From NCBI GenBank assembly GCA_047967505.1, contig CM106538.1: a DNA stretch of 64,000 nt. One strand, 5' to 3'. Below the pieces are notes generated by a model. It saw nothing but the letters and a program-made list of their open reading frames with translations. It did not search any database and was not told the DNA's origin. Each line of letters begins with the position of its first letter. The stretch's first letter is position 1. A program made the translations under genes and the position numbers. Below are positions 1 to 10,336 of the stretch, piece after piece. The DNA is from Dipteris shenzhenensis. Its lineage: Eukaryota; Polypodiophyta; Polypodiopsida; Gleicheniales.

Positions 1-420
1 TTGCGATGTTGCTCCATTGGTCCACACCCAGTGCCTTTTGAATTGTACCCTTGTTCTTCAAGCCACTTGTAGTGACGCAAAAGGCACTGCTATACAACAA
101 GAGTGTCATGTGTTTTATCGTCAAAAATGTAGAAATGAAACTCCTTGATAATTTCATCATCCATAAAGTTGCGGCGATAAATAATATGAACAAGGATTGT
201 ACACTGATCGGAATGCCAATGCATAGATTGAATTTCATTTTGGACTTTGAACGAGTAATTCTCTGTAAAATATATAGCAGGCACAATGACATCTAAAGGC
301 AAATTCTTCAAACACTCCCTAAACTAGTCTACCTTCCATTCATATATGAAGTTGTGCGTGATGAAAGTGGTTGTATGTTTCTTTAACATGGTTAACATGC
401 AATTGGCTAGCATCTCCTTG
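1..420 (-). pseudogene. Fragment of an uncharacterised transposon-type protein
   Basis: A protein-like reading runs leftwards from about 420, with the best open part at 90-311 (about 73 codons). It contains the cluster VQNEIQSMHWHSDQCTILVH followed by a YIFDD segment. After a one-base frame change near 45 it reads HWVWTNGA close to the window edge. I recall this motif order (HWHS..Q.TILVHI, then HDT.xVQ, then a W-S-D-G-like block) from large uncharacterised transposon-encoded proteins in early-diverging land plants; I have not verified that. The W-T-N-G here would replace a possible acidic residue. In-frame stops upstream show decay. The plus-strand reading of the same bases has no recognisable content. 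Family assignment is tentative and the left end is off the window. Confidence 0.35.
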
Positions 421-621
421 ACCGATAAAAGTTTACACTCCCCTACCCCCCTTTTTTGTTCGACCTCCTCAAAAACCTAAACCATCACATTTTTTCGCTT
501 ATGTGCTACTTCGTTTGGGCAAATTGCGAGTTTTTGTACACCACACCTTTCACACTCTCCCATGAGGCACTCATAATCATGGAATGTTGAGTCTTTTCCC
601 TTAGCACAAACATAGGATTCT

Positions 622-755
622 TGTGAGTTCATGAGAACCTGACACACCTAACTAATGAGTCACTAGAACCTTCTAGCACACCTACACTCACACACTCCTT
701 TCATAGGACTCCAAGCCCATAGGCACACACACACACACATCAATTTGCCCCTTCA
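622..755 (-). repeat. 3' LTR of the TR-GAG-like element (internally deleted)
   Basis: Starts TGTGAGTTCATGAGAA and ends CCCCTTCA, matching the two ends of the repeat at 2830-3095. About 130 bp of the middle are missing, so the shared part is mainly the block with CTAGCACACCTACACTCACA and the (AC)n tract near 722-740. Confidence 0.7.
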
Positions 756-1014
756 TTCCCCCCCACAAATTGATGTCATCCCTTAGTAGTAGTACATGGG
801 ATGCTCCATGGCTTGCCCACCATCATCTGACAACACTCATGACCCCAACCTGTGACTCACTCTTAGAATTCTTGGTTTACAACTAGGAGATAGACAATGG
901 CTATGTATGTAAAGCCCAATGGGTCCAACAAGGAAAAATCTCAAAAGACTAACAATCATCTAAGGATGGACTATCTATGGCAGAGAACCATTATTGACAT
1001 CACACACACATAAC

Positions 1015-1818
1015 TTAGAAAACATATGGATCCTCACCCTTGTCACAATTGACTTGGGTGTTGTAAGCAGTGAGAGCTTTGACATTCTTTGGTTCTTCTT
1101 CTTCTTTAGTTTCTACTTCCTCAACAAGATTGGCTGAACATCTCTTCTTGGCATAACATTCCTTTTCAAAGTGTCCAGGTTTGCCACAAAAGTTACATTT
1201 CATTTTGCTCCTTCCCTTGAAGTTGCTTTTGGCCAAATATGCCCCTTCTTTGTAATCACTTCTTTGTTTGATCTTTCTCTCCTCTTCCAAGAGTGATGCT
1301 CCAATTTCTACCATACTTATCTCTGAAATATCGGCGAGTGTGGTTACAATAGTGCCATATTCTTCAGTGAGACTTCTAAGTAAGATGGCAATTACAATAT
1401 CTTCATCAAGATTAAACTTGATGCCAGATAACTATATCAAAATGCTCTTCATTGAATTTATACGTGAAGAGATGGACTCCCCTCTATCCAATTTTAAGTC
1501 AAAGAACTTGATAAGCAAGCTAGACTTAGAGAGCAACTTCCCTGTGCTCCAAAAACATGCTCAAGATGAGTCCATGTAGTATGAGCAATCTCACATCCAT
1601 CAATGTAATGAATAAAGGAATCACTCAAACCAAGAGCAAATATAGCAAGTGCTTTTTCATCTTTTGAAAGTCATGAAGCTTCTCCTTCTCTAGTTGTAGG
1701 TTTAGTTTCTTTTCCATTTGCTACCTTCCATATCCCCTTTTTAATGAGAATAAACTTCAGTTTTGTTTGCCAATGTGGAACCTCCTTCAAACTTATCTAT
1801 TTTTAGTTTGGAAGCCAT
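1015..1818 (-). pseudogene. Copia gag (capsid/nucleocapsid) pseudogene
   Basis: The reading begins with MASKLKIDKFEGG at about 1818 (minus), a typical Copia gag start, and ends at 1015. The C-terminal 99 codons are open and hold a CCHC knuckle, CNFCGKPGHFEKEC (C-x2-C-x4-H-x4-C), followed by an acidic tail. The middle carries in-frame stops and frame changes, so no full Gag can be made. A further open stretch (1871-2071, MPTSSSQSS...) upstream is lysine-rich and may be leader or an older gag start. Gag normally packages the element RNA. Its end only about 260 bp from the LTR is what marks the loss of pol. Confidence 0.7.
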
Positions 1819-2815
1819 TTTGGAAAGGTCTTACCAAATTAATGGCAGTGTCTAATCCCTTTACAAAAGATCAATCTTTCTTAACAAAGAAATCACCTTC
1901 ACCATATAGATGCAAATTGCAAGATAAGAATTCAGAAAATCCTAATTGTTTGGCATATTCATAACCAGTTGGCTTCTCCCACAACGTCTTAACTGGGGTC
2001 TTCTTCACCTTACACTTTGTCTTTGTAGTCTTCTTGACATTTGAAGAGCTTTGAGAGCTTGAAGTTGGCATGTTGTCAAGACAATGACATCAACTAAACT
2101 TGGGATAACATTCTTTGAGCTGAAAGAGCACACTTTGAACTGAAACTTGGAAGAACAATGTCTGAACTGAAATTTTACTCCTCAAGCATTTAGTGTAGCA
2201 TCAAAATTTCCAAAAAATACACTAGAAATGCTTGCAACAGAGAACATGGAAACTTTGGAGGCTTGATACCTCACTTCAAGCATCACCAAGCTAGGGGCTT
2301 TTACTACACAATCATAGATCTATATGCAAGGAAGGCTCAAAACAAACCATAGCTGAAATGGTGCATTATAACTCCCGGGGTAGCAGCATCTTCTTCACTT
2401 GAGGAAACTCTATCTTCTCAAAAAGTCGACTAGTTTTTTGCTGAGTACTCTCTCATCTCTTGACCAAATCACTCCAAATCTCTACAGAGGGTAGCTCTAG
2501 TTGTAGAGAAAGCTTGGCTCAGATGAATTGCAAGATATGACTGAGGTGAGCAGTATTGCAAAAATGGCGTAGAACAGACAAACAGGTGGTGCACAGACAT
2601 GGCGACAAATTTCTTCAATCCCACTGGTTAGATAGGTCGCCCATGAGTGAGGAAGGTGTGGCTGAAGATTTTTCTCAAATCATTGCGTGGATGGAGAAAA
2701 CTAAGCTTCCCAAGTTCAAGGTAGAAGAGGGAGAGATAGGAAGCATTTGGGAAGAAGATAGAATCTAGTTGGAATCTACTAGGAATCTCATTCTAGGCAC
2801 GCAGATTCTAACCAA

Positions 2816-2827
2816 GCTCTGATACCA
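2816..2827 (-). other. Primer-binding site of the TR-GAG-like element
   Basis: Plus strand GCTCTGATACCA, which is TGGTATCAGAGC on the minus strand, the standard plant Copia site complementary to initiator methionine tRNA. It is two bases inside the right LTR and fixes the element's orientation. Confidence 0.85.
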
Positions 2828-2829
2828 CA

Positions 2830-3095
2830 TGTGAATTCATGAGAAAGCAATGAGGCACACAATGTAAAGCTTTATTATATAGGCAACTGCCTCCATGTAG
2901 GTAGATCCCAGATCCACAATCATCTCCATGATTATCTCAATCAGTCACCTCCTATGATCACTCACTCATCACACCAACCTGACATACCTAACTGATGAGT
3001 CACTAGAACCCTCTAGCACACCTACACTCACACACTCCTTTCATAGGACTCCAAGTGCATAGGCACACACACACACACATCAATTTGCCCCTTCA
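2830..3095 (-). repeat. 5' LTR of the TR-GAG-like element
   Basis: 266 bp, TG...CA bounded. It lies two bases from the primer-binding site and carries the longer version of the LTR, including a segment with TTTATTATATAG on the plus strand and the same (AC)n tract as the other LTR. Confidence 0.7.
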
Positions 3096-3998
3096 ATTCC
3101 CACAATTGTGTGATGCCACTCAAGGCATGCTCCTTTGCACCACATTTGTCTATTCGTGTTGATGAAAGGCATATACTGCAAAGACAAGAGCAATGACACT
3201 CCATGTAAACCAAATGTAGCCGTGCAAACATGGTTAAGAGCTTCCTTTAAGTATATCATTTGTATGTGATATATGTAGCAGCATGTGTTTCTATCCTTAA
3301 TCTTGCATACAAAGTAAGGTTTCAGCTTCTCAAAGGATATCAGCCCCATACAAATACTTGGATATGCAACTTTGAATGCCTTGAAGAAGTTTGTCTGCAT
3401 GGACAAGAAAAGAGAAAACTACATATGTTATGTGGCACACCACAGCAACATAGCGAACAATTTCAATACAAAGAGATGGGGCACAACACCTATGCACTAT
3501 ACAACATGTTATTTGTGCTATACAAGCCTATACACCCCACCAAATCTGCTACATAGCACACAATTTGAGTGCACACATAAATGTGGAGCTTTGTATATTA
3601 TATAGCTCATTGTTTGTGCTACTCAGACCTATATAGCATACAATTTCAATATACATAGATGTGTCACACCATGTATGCTATATAGCACAATATTTGTGCT
3701 ATTCAACCCACAAGTCCTACCTCATAAGGCTTGAGCTTTCATCGTTCCCACTGTCAACTACTTAGTCAAACTAATAGAACAACCTTTCCTAGTTGTGACT
3801 TTGAATGATGTAGAGTAATTAACTTGGAGAGGGTAGGACTTGGGCAAAAAGTTTTTGATATGATGATTGTTTTCAAGGACTTCAAAAGCAAGTCCCTAGA
3901 ATTATACTTCAGGTTCTAACAGGGTTCTAACTAACATTAACTAGCATATGACAGTCCACATCTTTAGCACATGAAAAGAAACCCACTATATATCCTTC

Positions 3999-4275
3999 CA
4001 TGAAATTATAGATATCTCCCATACACTTAGGAGATAGTAATATTCCTCTCTTCCTCTTGATCTTTTCCACTGGCTGCCAAAGTGTACTTGGAAAGATCTG
4101 TAATTTCATCAAAGGCTAGCACACAACACAAGCTTCCATGAAATTATAGATCTCCCATACACTTAGGAGATAGTAATATTCTTTGTAATCCTCTCTTTCT
4201 CTTGATCTTGTTCCATTAGCTGCCAAAGTGTACTGGGAAAGATCTGTAATTTCATTAAAAGCTAGCACACAACAT
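3999..4275 (+). repeat. Tandem duplication of ~137 bp
   Basis: Two adjacent copies (about 3999-4132 and 4133-4275) share CATGAAATTATAGAT, the block CTCCCATACACTTAGGAG, GCCAAAGTGTAC and GCTAGCACACAACA, with small indels between them. Non-coding. It interrupts the satellite region on either side. Confidence 0.75.
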
Positions 4276-4429
4276 AGGAAATTTGCCATTGTGGCTAGAT
4301 TGGGGGTTTCTTTTCATGTGCCATGAGGATTGGGACTCTAGACAATAGGGCAAATGAGGACACAAAGATGAAGATGCCCAACATAGTAAAGAGTACACAA
4401 AGATTTTAGGACACTGGGTAATGGAATAT

Positions 4430-5395
4430 GCTATGTAGCACATAGACAGAAATGTGGAACTATGCATGCTATGTAACTCAAATTTTTGTAATATTCCAAG
4501 CATGGAATCAACTATATAGCACACAGTTTCAGTATATATAGTCATGGCACACCATGAATGTTATATAGCACATTGTGTGTGCTATACAACCAACAGAATA
4601 TGCTATGTAGCACACAGACATAGATGTGGAACTATGCATGCTATAGAGCTCATTGTTTGTGCTATTCCAAGCATGGGATCAACTATATAGCATAGAGTTT
4701 TAGTATATATAGTCGTGGCACACCATGAACGATATATAGCACATTGTGTGTGATATACATGTACCCCATAGAATATGCTATGTAGCACATAGACATAGAT
4801 GTGGAACTATGCATGCTATATAGCTCACTGTTTGTGCTATTCAAACCACAAAATCAGCTTATAGCACATAGAATGAGTATACATAGTCATGGCACACCAG
4901 GTATGCTATATAGCACATTTTGTGTGCTATACAGCCCACCAAATATGCTATGTAGCACACAAACAAAGATGTGGAACTTTGCATGCTATATAGCTCACTG
5001 TTTCTGCTGTTCAAACCACAGAATTAGATATATAACACATAGTTTGAGTATACATAGTCATGGCACACCATGTATAATGTATAGCACATTGTGTGTGCTA
5101 TACAACCCACAAAATATGCTCAATAGAACATAGACAAAGATGTGGAACATTGCATGCTATATAGCTTATTCTTTGTGCTATACAACCCACAAAATATGCT
5201 CAGTAGAACATAGACAAAGATGTGGAACTTTGCATGCTATATAGCTCATTGTTTGTGCTATTCAAACCATAGAATCATCTATATAGCACATAGTTTGAGT
5301 AGACATAGTCGTGGCACACCAGGTATGCTATATGCAAAATTGTGTGTGCTATACAACACATAGAAAAAGATGTGGAACTTTGCATGCTATAGATA
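4430..5395 (+). repeat. Satellite array, ~172-bp dimeric unit with GCTATATAGC palindromes
   Basis: The landmark GTGGAAC recurs at 4454, 4626, 4801, 4971, 5142, 5222 and 5370, giving steps of 172, 175, 170, 171, 80 and 148 bp. Each full unit is two related halves. One half reads GCTATATAGCTCATTGTTTG and the other GCTATATAGCACATTGTGTG, each followed by a GTGCTATxCAAxCCAC block, so the 80-bp step is a lone half-unit. The palindrome GCTATATAGC or a near match occurs several times per unit. More diverged copies lie at 3250-3700. No coding content. Confidence 0.8.
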
Positions 5396-5840
5396 TTTGG
5401 GTTGTCCTATTGGGTTTTAAATATCCAATGAGTGACAAATTTGAATGGGCATTTCAAGAATATAAAGGAGATTTTAGCACTTGGGAAGGTGCAAAGCTCT
5501 CTTTTGTGGCAAGATTAGTGCTGGCCAAGCTAATTATATGGTTTATGTGCTCCAAGAATTTTCCTTTTTGAATAATTGTCTTAAACAAATTGACAAGATT
5601 GTAAGGGATTTTTTCTTGAAGGGTCAATGGCATGCATTTAACTGGAGTCTAGTAACTATAGATAAAATGCATGGAGGTTTGGGACTGGAGGGAATGAGCA
5701 TTAAATGTAAGAGACTCTATTCAAAATGGCTATTGAGGTTGAACTATGATCAACCATGGGCTATGTTAGCCATGCATTGGATATATCTCAATGGACTACA
5801 AGGAGTGATTGCTCCTTGGCAAGACATGGTCTTATGTGAT
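5395..5840 (+). pseudogene. LINE (non-LTR retrotransposon) fragment, post-RT region
   Basis: Two overlapping frames read through a typical segment that follows the reverse transcriptase core in plant LINEs: LSFVARLVLAKL (frame 1), then LKQIDKIVRDFFLKG and MHGGLGLEGMSIKCKRLYSK (frame 2), then WLLRLNYDQPWAM. A frame change near 5500-5560 joins them. There is no catalytic RT motif in what remains and no endonuclease. The fragment lies between the satellite and a C-rich repeat and is not functional. Confidence 0.65.
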
Positions 5841-5870
5841 TTTCTTGTTAAAGTTCCACAGTCAGAATTG

Positions 5871-6145
5871 GTGTGCATGTGCACCCCCCCCTTCCCTCAT
5901 CCCCCCTTGTGCACGTGCGCACCCCCCCCTTCCCTCATCCCCCCCTAGTGTGCTTGTGCACCCCCTGCCACCAACACCCCCCCCTTGTGCACATGCGCAC
6001 CCCCCCTGGTTCCCTCATCCCCCCTTGTGCATGTGCACAACCCACCCCGTTATCCCACCTTATGCATGTGGGCACCCCCCCCAATCCCCCTTGTGCATGT
6101 GTGCACCTACCCCTCATCCCCCCTTGTGCACGTGCGAACCCCACA
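5871..6145 (+). repeat. C-rich minisatellite with GTGCACGTGCGCAC boxes
   Basis: About seven or eight degenerate units of roughly 35-45 bp alternate a GTGCAYGTGYGCAC box with C-runs of six to eight and CCCTCATCCCCCC. Some boxes contain the palindrome GCACGTGC. All frames are open because stop codons are rare in such DNA, so the proline-rich readings here are not genes. Several adjacent C-runs could form an i-motif, or G-quadruplex on the other strand (inference). Confidence 0.8.
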
Positions 6146-6150
6146 TGTAG

Positions 6151-7300
6151 GTGGCAGTCATTATTTTAGATCTAGCACTTTCAATTTACTATCACTAATT
6201 TCTTCAAAGGGAAATTCATTGTCCTTGCAACCACAAACTCTGTGCAAAATTCTGTGAGCAGATTTGGGCAAGAGCTCAGCATGCGAGGTGCACTCTAGCT
6301 AACTGCTAAATATTTGGTAGAGGAAGAGCAAGCAAGATATAGTTCATCAAGTTTATAGGTTGTTGCAACATGGTTCAACCTTGCCACCATGAAGAAGCGA
6401 AAGGTTTCCTGGGCAACACACCAGTTGCTATGTAGCAAGACAGTAGAGAACAAGAGATAGCAAATAGTGGAATCTCTTCAAAATGTTAGTAAGAAACTAG
6501 CAACAAAATCAACTTTGTATCTTCAAGATTTCTACATAATCTGAACCACAGTATTACGAAGAATGCACTTTGGCTTCAAATCATGCAACTGCATGAGTTT
6601 TGCAAAATCTTATGGTGGACCTAGTCCATGAATATGAAGTAGAAGAATAGTTTCAAATCCTACAAAGCACAGAGGAACACTTAGCACCTCAGATGCTAGT
6701 CATTGACCAAAATGAGGATTGGTCCTACATAGCCCTCATAGGGAATCATAAAGGTTAGCCCCTAACTGGATGAAACTGAAAGGTTTTTCCTCATCAGTGT
6801 GACTCAAGCATCAATATTATTATTCAAACTACCCTTCTTATATCTAATCTTTGATGGTGGATTTCACCCCTATACTATGTATATTTGGTACTTTTGATCA
6901 TTTGTTATGTATATTTGATCAGTTGCTATGTGTATTTGGTACCTTTTGTCAATTTCTTAGCACCATTTTAAAGATAAGACATTCCCACCATCTTAATAAT
7001 CCATGCACATGTAATGATTGTAATGAACTACAAGAGGAATTCTTTACATTGATTACTTGGTTGTGGTTGTTTGTAATTCTTGTAGAACTCAAGAAAATTT
7101 TCATACTTTCCCCCTTAAGCTCACCTAGGATATGTACCTCATAAAAATATAAAAAAGCATCTAGCTCATTTTGTCATATTGGTAGATGCAGGCCATGTTT
7201 ACTTATTGGTAGACTTTGGGGATCTACAAAAGCTACATAATGAAGAGGAGAGAAGTTTCCAACTATCCCACTCACGTCATTTGGGGAATAGCCCATACAA
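6151..7300. other. No recognisable gene
   Basis: AT-rich sequence with only short open frames. A small direct repeat around 6890-6950 (TATGTATATTTGGTACYTTT and variants) is the only structure seen. Confidence 0.6.
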
Positions 7301-7719
7301 CATGTGTGGGGGTTAAAGACCATTGTGCCTTAACCCTAGTTATGTACGATACTCAAACACATATATATGGATGAAATAGAAGATTAGGGTGTTTTGCACC
7401 CACTAAAACTTGTGTCTCTCAAGCTCCTTCTCTCCCTCTCAGCTTTTGTTGTGTCCTCACAACTAGTATTAGAGCTTGGCAGTAGAGCCTGGCCGTAGCA
7501 TGAGTAGCCCTGTGCAGCCTCTAGCCTAAAGAGAGAGTAGTGCATCCCAAAGATCCTTGCTCAGTAGGAGGAGTTGCAAATTTTAGAGCTGCTATAGCAG
7601 TTGGAGAGAAAGGGGCAAAATCCTCTTGGGCATTTGTTTTGTTGGGTTATAAAGTTGAAGGCACAGGATATAAGCAAATCTTCTTAGACACACATATGTA
7701 GTGATGCAAATATCCAAAG

Positions 7720-7971
7720 TTAGAGATAGAATTTTGACTTGAAGTCTTCAAGGAATTTGTTGGTCAGATTGAGAGCTACATTTTCGCTTTTAACATCTCT
7801 GTCATCTGAGTTCTCAATGAAAAGATATAGGTCCTGCAAAAAAGTGACGAAATTCATTTCCTGCGAGGATTTCGTGTGTTGGATCTCCATATCTAGGCCA
7901 CCATTTGTAGTTCTGACACTCCCAATGGATCCAAAGTGATCCCTTGCCATAAGTGACCAATAGAAGCTCAT
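7720..7971 (-). CDS. Small open frame of unknown function, 83 codons
   Basis: Opens with a true ATG (MSFYWSLMARDHF) and ends FLEDFKSKFYL. Composition is protein-like, with mixed acidic, aromatic and hydrophobic residues and no low complexity, for example EMNFVTFLQDLYLF. No signal peptide, membrane segment or family motif is recognised. It lies antisense inside the decayed LTR element at 7.3-8.9 kb, between the leader and the gag-like frame. It could be a captured host exon, a fragment of another element, or chance. It may not be expressed. Confidence 0.25.
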   Translation of the reverse strand: MSFYWSLMARDHFGSIGSVRTTNGGLDMEIQHTKSSQEMNFVTFLQDLYLFIENSDDRDVKSENVALNLTNKFLEDFKSKFYL

Positions 7972-8006
7972 GTAACAGATAGAAAAACAGCAAGCATGTC
8001 TTCCTA

Positions 8007-8872
8007 TTGTTTACTAAATGGCTAAAAGAGATGCAAGATCAGCTTTTTAATGTTTTGGAGGTAGTGTCTAAATGCAATACAGAGCTACAAACCAATAACT
8101 TATGGTTGCAAGCAAGACTAGATGCATTGCAGAATTTGGAGTAGCAGCTGAAAGACATTTTAGAAGAGACAAAGTTGGATGTGGTATTTGTGGTAGCGGA
8201 TGCTATGGAAAATTTTAAAAATGAGTTGGTAATTATATCTCAAGGAGTGTGGGATAATTTAAAACAGAGGTTGTTTATTTTGGCTCAGAGGCCTTATGAA
8301 GCTTTTGCTTTCGAGGAATATACAACAAATATCTTGAAGGGTAAGGTTTAAGAATAGGAGAAGTAGATTCAAGAATTATAGCAACAACTTATGTAGTTCC
8401 AACAATAGTCCCAGGTGACATCAGCAACACTTCATGGTACTAAGTCAGCAAAAAAAATTTCTAAGCTTTTGTCTGTGCAAGTACCCAAAGATATAGCACC
8501 AGGGCCAAGAAATCAAAGTAGCGGTCATGTCGAGCTGAAGGAAGACTTTCAAGAGGAGTCGGTACAACTAAAAGAAATACTTCAAGCTTTTAAAGTTGTT
8601 CATGAGTTGACTTAACCTAGATACATTGATGTTCAATCACCATTTGGAGGATATATTCAATGTAGTGCAAAAGAAAGATGAGGATATAACCACTATTGAT
8701 CCAAAGAAATAGGTACAAGATGAATAGGAACAGTTTAAAGATCAAGTGGAAGATCAGTATGAAGAGCAGTTTGTAGGAGTTCAGCAGGAAGATCATGATG
8801 TTGATCATGAATTAATTCAAACTAGTTCAATTTCAGTAGACCATTATACTGGATCTACTTTAGCAGATAAAT
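8007..8872 (+). pseudogene. Gag-like coiled-coil frame interrupted at glutamine-like positions
   Basis: One frame (codon starts divisible by 3) reads from about 8007 to 8615 as a helical, E/Q/K-rich protein: WLKEMQDQLFNVLEVV, LWLQARLDALQNLE, then ILEETKLDVVFVV. It is broken by TAG at 8142, 8355, 8364, 8379, 8394 and 8406 and TAA at 8349. Nearly all sit among E, K, L and Q residues of a coiled-coil pattern, where glutamine would fit. After a frame change at about 8620-8660 the next stretch (to about 8872) shows the same, with TAG after DPKK and after VQDE. The protein family is not recognised. Gag is inferred from position behind a primer-binding site. Confidence 0.5.
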
Positions 8873-9489
8873 GAGTGGGTTCGAGTCTCAATAATTTTGT
8901 GGCACAAAACTGATTGTTCCACTGGGTGTACCAGTGTGGGTGAGTGTAGCTCAAACACATTTAAGAACTATTTATCTTTAACAATGATATAGGATGTATG
9001 GAAGACCTTAATGGGAGTTAGTTGTGCAATCGTTGATGAGGCACATCTGCAAGTTAGCAAGCAACTACCATATGTAGTTAGTTAGTTGCTCGACTCATGG
9101 ACCTATCATGTAGTATTCCGAATGCAGATATGATGTTGTTGATCAAAATCTATTTTGTCTACTTCTATGCCTACTTTATATGCTATCGTTACAGAAGCAT
9201 TTGCAATACAAGAAATATGCAGTTGTTTACTTTAATCTAGTATCTCTATTGCACTCAATCTTGAGTTGATGTGTTCTCTTTCGGAAGTTCTGAATGCATT
9301 CATGAAGATACCGTATTTCTACTAATAGGTAGATTTTGGGATCTAATCTCTACCTGTTACAAGAGAGCATGTACAAGATATTTTTTTTAAATTTTGCTAG
9401 GTGCATATGCTAGCATCCAAGATTGAAAAAGAAAAGAGCTGGAAAGGTCAACCTAGTATATGATGGGCATAATAGCAAAAGCCTTTACA

Positions 9490-9767
9490 ATTCAACCTAT
9501 CTTTCACTTCCCCCTCTTAAGTTGGAATGGGTGAAGACCAAGCTGAGGTTGAATGTGTGCAAATTGTTCAAAGTGGCTTGGTGAAGATATTTGCAACCTT
9601 GTCTTGTATCGGATTGTAAACCAAGCCAATCTCTTCCACTTGGAGCTTTTCGAATAATTTGAATAGAGCACTATAGGGTCTTCACAAGTACTATTGGTGG
9701 ATCCTGTATGGTCTACTTCAGTGGAAGACAAGGTCACAATTGGTTGCTTTTTAATTTTCCATGACAA
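9490..9767 (-). pseudogene. Copia RNase H fragment and 3' end
   Basis: Begins MSWKIKKQPIVTLSSTEVDH, matching the RNase H block SWxxKKQPxVxLSSTEAE of Copia Pol. It then jumps by deletion to a C-terminal piece (FAHIQPQLGLHPFQLKRG) next to a purine-rich tract. The E of LSSTEAE is kept, but most of RNase H is missing. An isolated remnant, minus strand. Confidence 0.6.
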
Positions 9768-9816
9768 AGTTACAAAGCCAAAACTAAAATTGTATCTATT
9801 GGTGGATCTTCCATCA

Positions 9817-10336
9817 TTACAAATATTTGAATTGCTCGAGTAGTAGTGACCATGTGGCTCTGTTTTCTACAAGAAGGTCTAGGTACCATTTTGCTGCCTC
9901 ATTGGTTAAGGCCATGGGAAACCAGGTGGCTTTGGTTTCATTTTGATTGGTCACATCTAGCACAACATGTTGCATTAGAGAGTTGAAGGAATCTAACAGG
10001 ATTCCTTCATCCATTATACTTTGGCATTTCCAATTTACATATTAACTACCACAATAGTTAACAAGTTTAGATGTAGGAGAGAGCATGAGGTTTAGCATAT
10101 GCCATTTGCCTTGGAGCCACTGTGGCCCAATTGGTTGTAATATGAGAATGAGAGAGGTACATGAGAGTACAAGGGTTAGCCCTCCCTTCAAAAGGTGGAA
10201 TGTATTTAAGACCAAAAGTTTGACTTTGGTCTTTAACTTTGGAAATAGAAGCTCTCTCTTTCTCTACATTCTCTTGCTTTGAGTCTTCTTGTTTCCTGAG
10301 GCCCCATGACACATGAGTCACGGCCAGACTACACAT
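9817..10336 (-). pseudogene. Gypsy (Ty3) gag N-terminal fragment
   Basis: The segment at 9817-10014 reads FPMALTNEAAKWYLDL followed by RATWSLLLEQFKYL. This is the central motif of the Retrotrans_gag domain (A...A..W...L......W..L...F). Upstream (10067-10336) an acidic, lysine-rich stretch leads to FGLKYIPPFEG. Frame changes separate the pieces. It lies downstream, in minus orientation, of the protease fragment at 11.45-11.9 kb, the wrong order for a single element, so at least two Gypsy copies are mixed here. Confidence 0.6.

Larger units (their letters stand above)
622..3095 (-). mobile_element. Non-autonomous LTR retrotransposon with gag only (TR-GAG-like, Copia-derived)
   Basis: Two related terminal repeats (622-755 and 2830-3095) bracket about 2.07 kb. 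Read on the minus strand there is a primer-binding site, a leader, a gag gene with a zinc knuckle, and then the 3' LTR after a G-rich purine tract at about 756-770. No protease, integrase or reverse transcriptase lies between gag and the 3' LTR. Candidate target duplications flank it: ATTCT on the left and ATTCC on the right, 4 of 5 matching. The layout matches the TR-GAG class of plant elements, which depend on an autonomous Copia for transposition. The left LTR lacks about 130 bp present in the right LTR, so the copy is old or deleted. Confidence 0.7.
7305..8872 (+). mobile_element. Decayed LTR retrotransposon 5' end (LTR, primer site, gag-like region)
   Basis: A TG...CA segment at about 7305-7461 is followed after two bases by TAGTATTAGAGC (7464-7475). 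This is the plant primer-binding site TGGTATCAGAGC with one G-to-A and one C-to-T change. An ATG at 7500 (MSSPVQPLA) opens a leader/gag-like region that continues in pieces to about 8872. No second LTR or pol was recognised, and the LTR start is approximate. Plus orientation follows from the primer site. A minus-strand open frame (7720-7971) sits inside it. Confidence 0.5.

Noticed and set aside
5809-6257. Long overlapping proline/histidine-rich open frames on both strands
   Set aside because: They come from the C-rich minisatellite, which has few stop codons in any frame. No conserved domain and no plausible start context.
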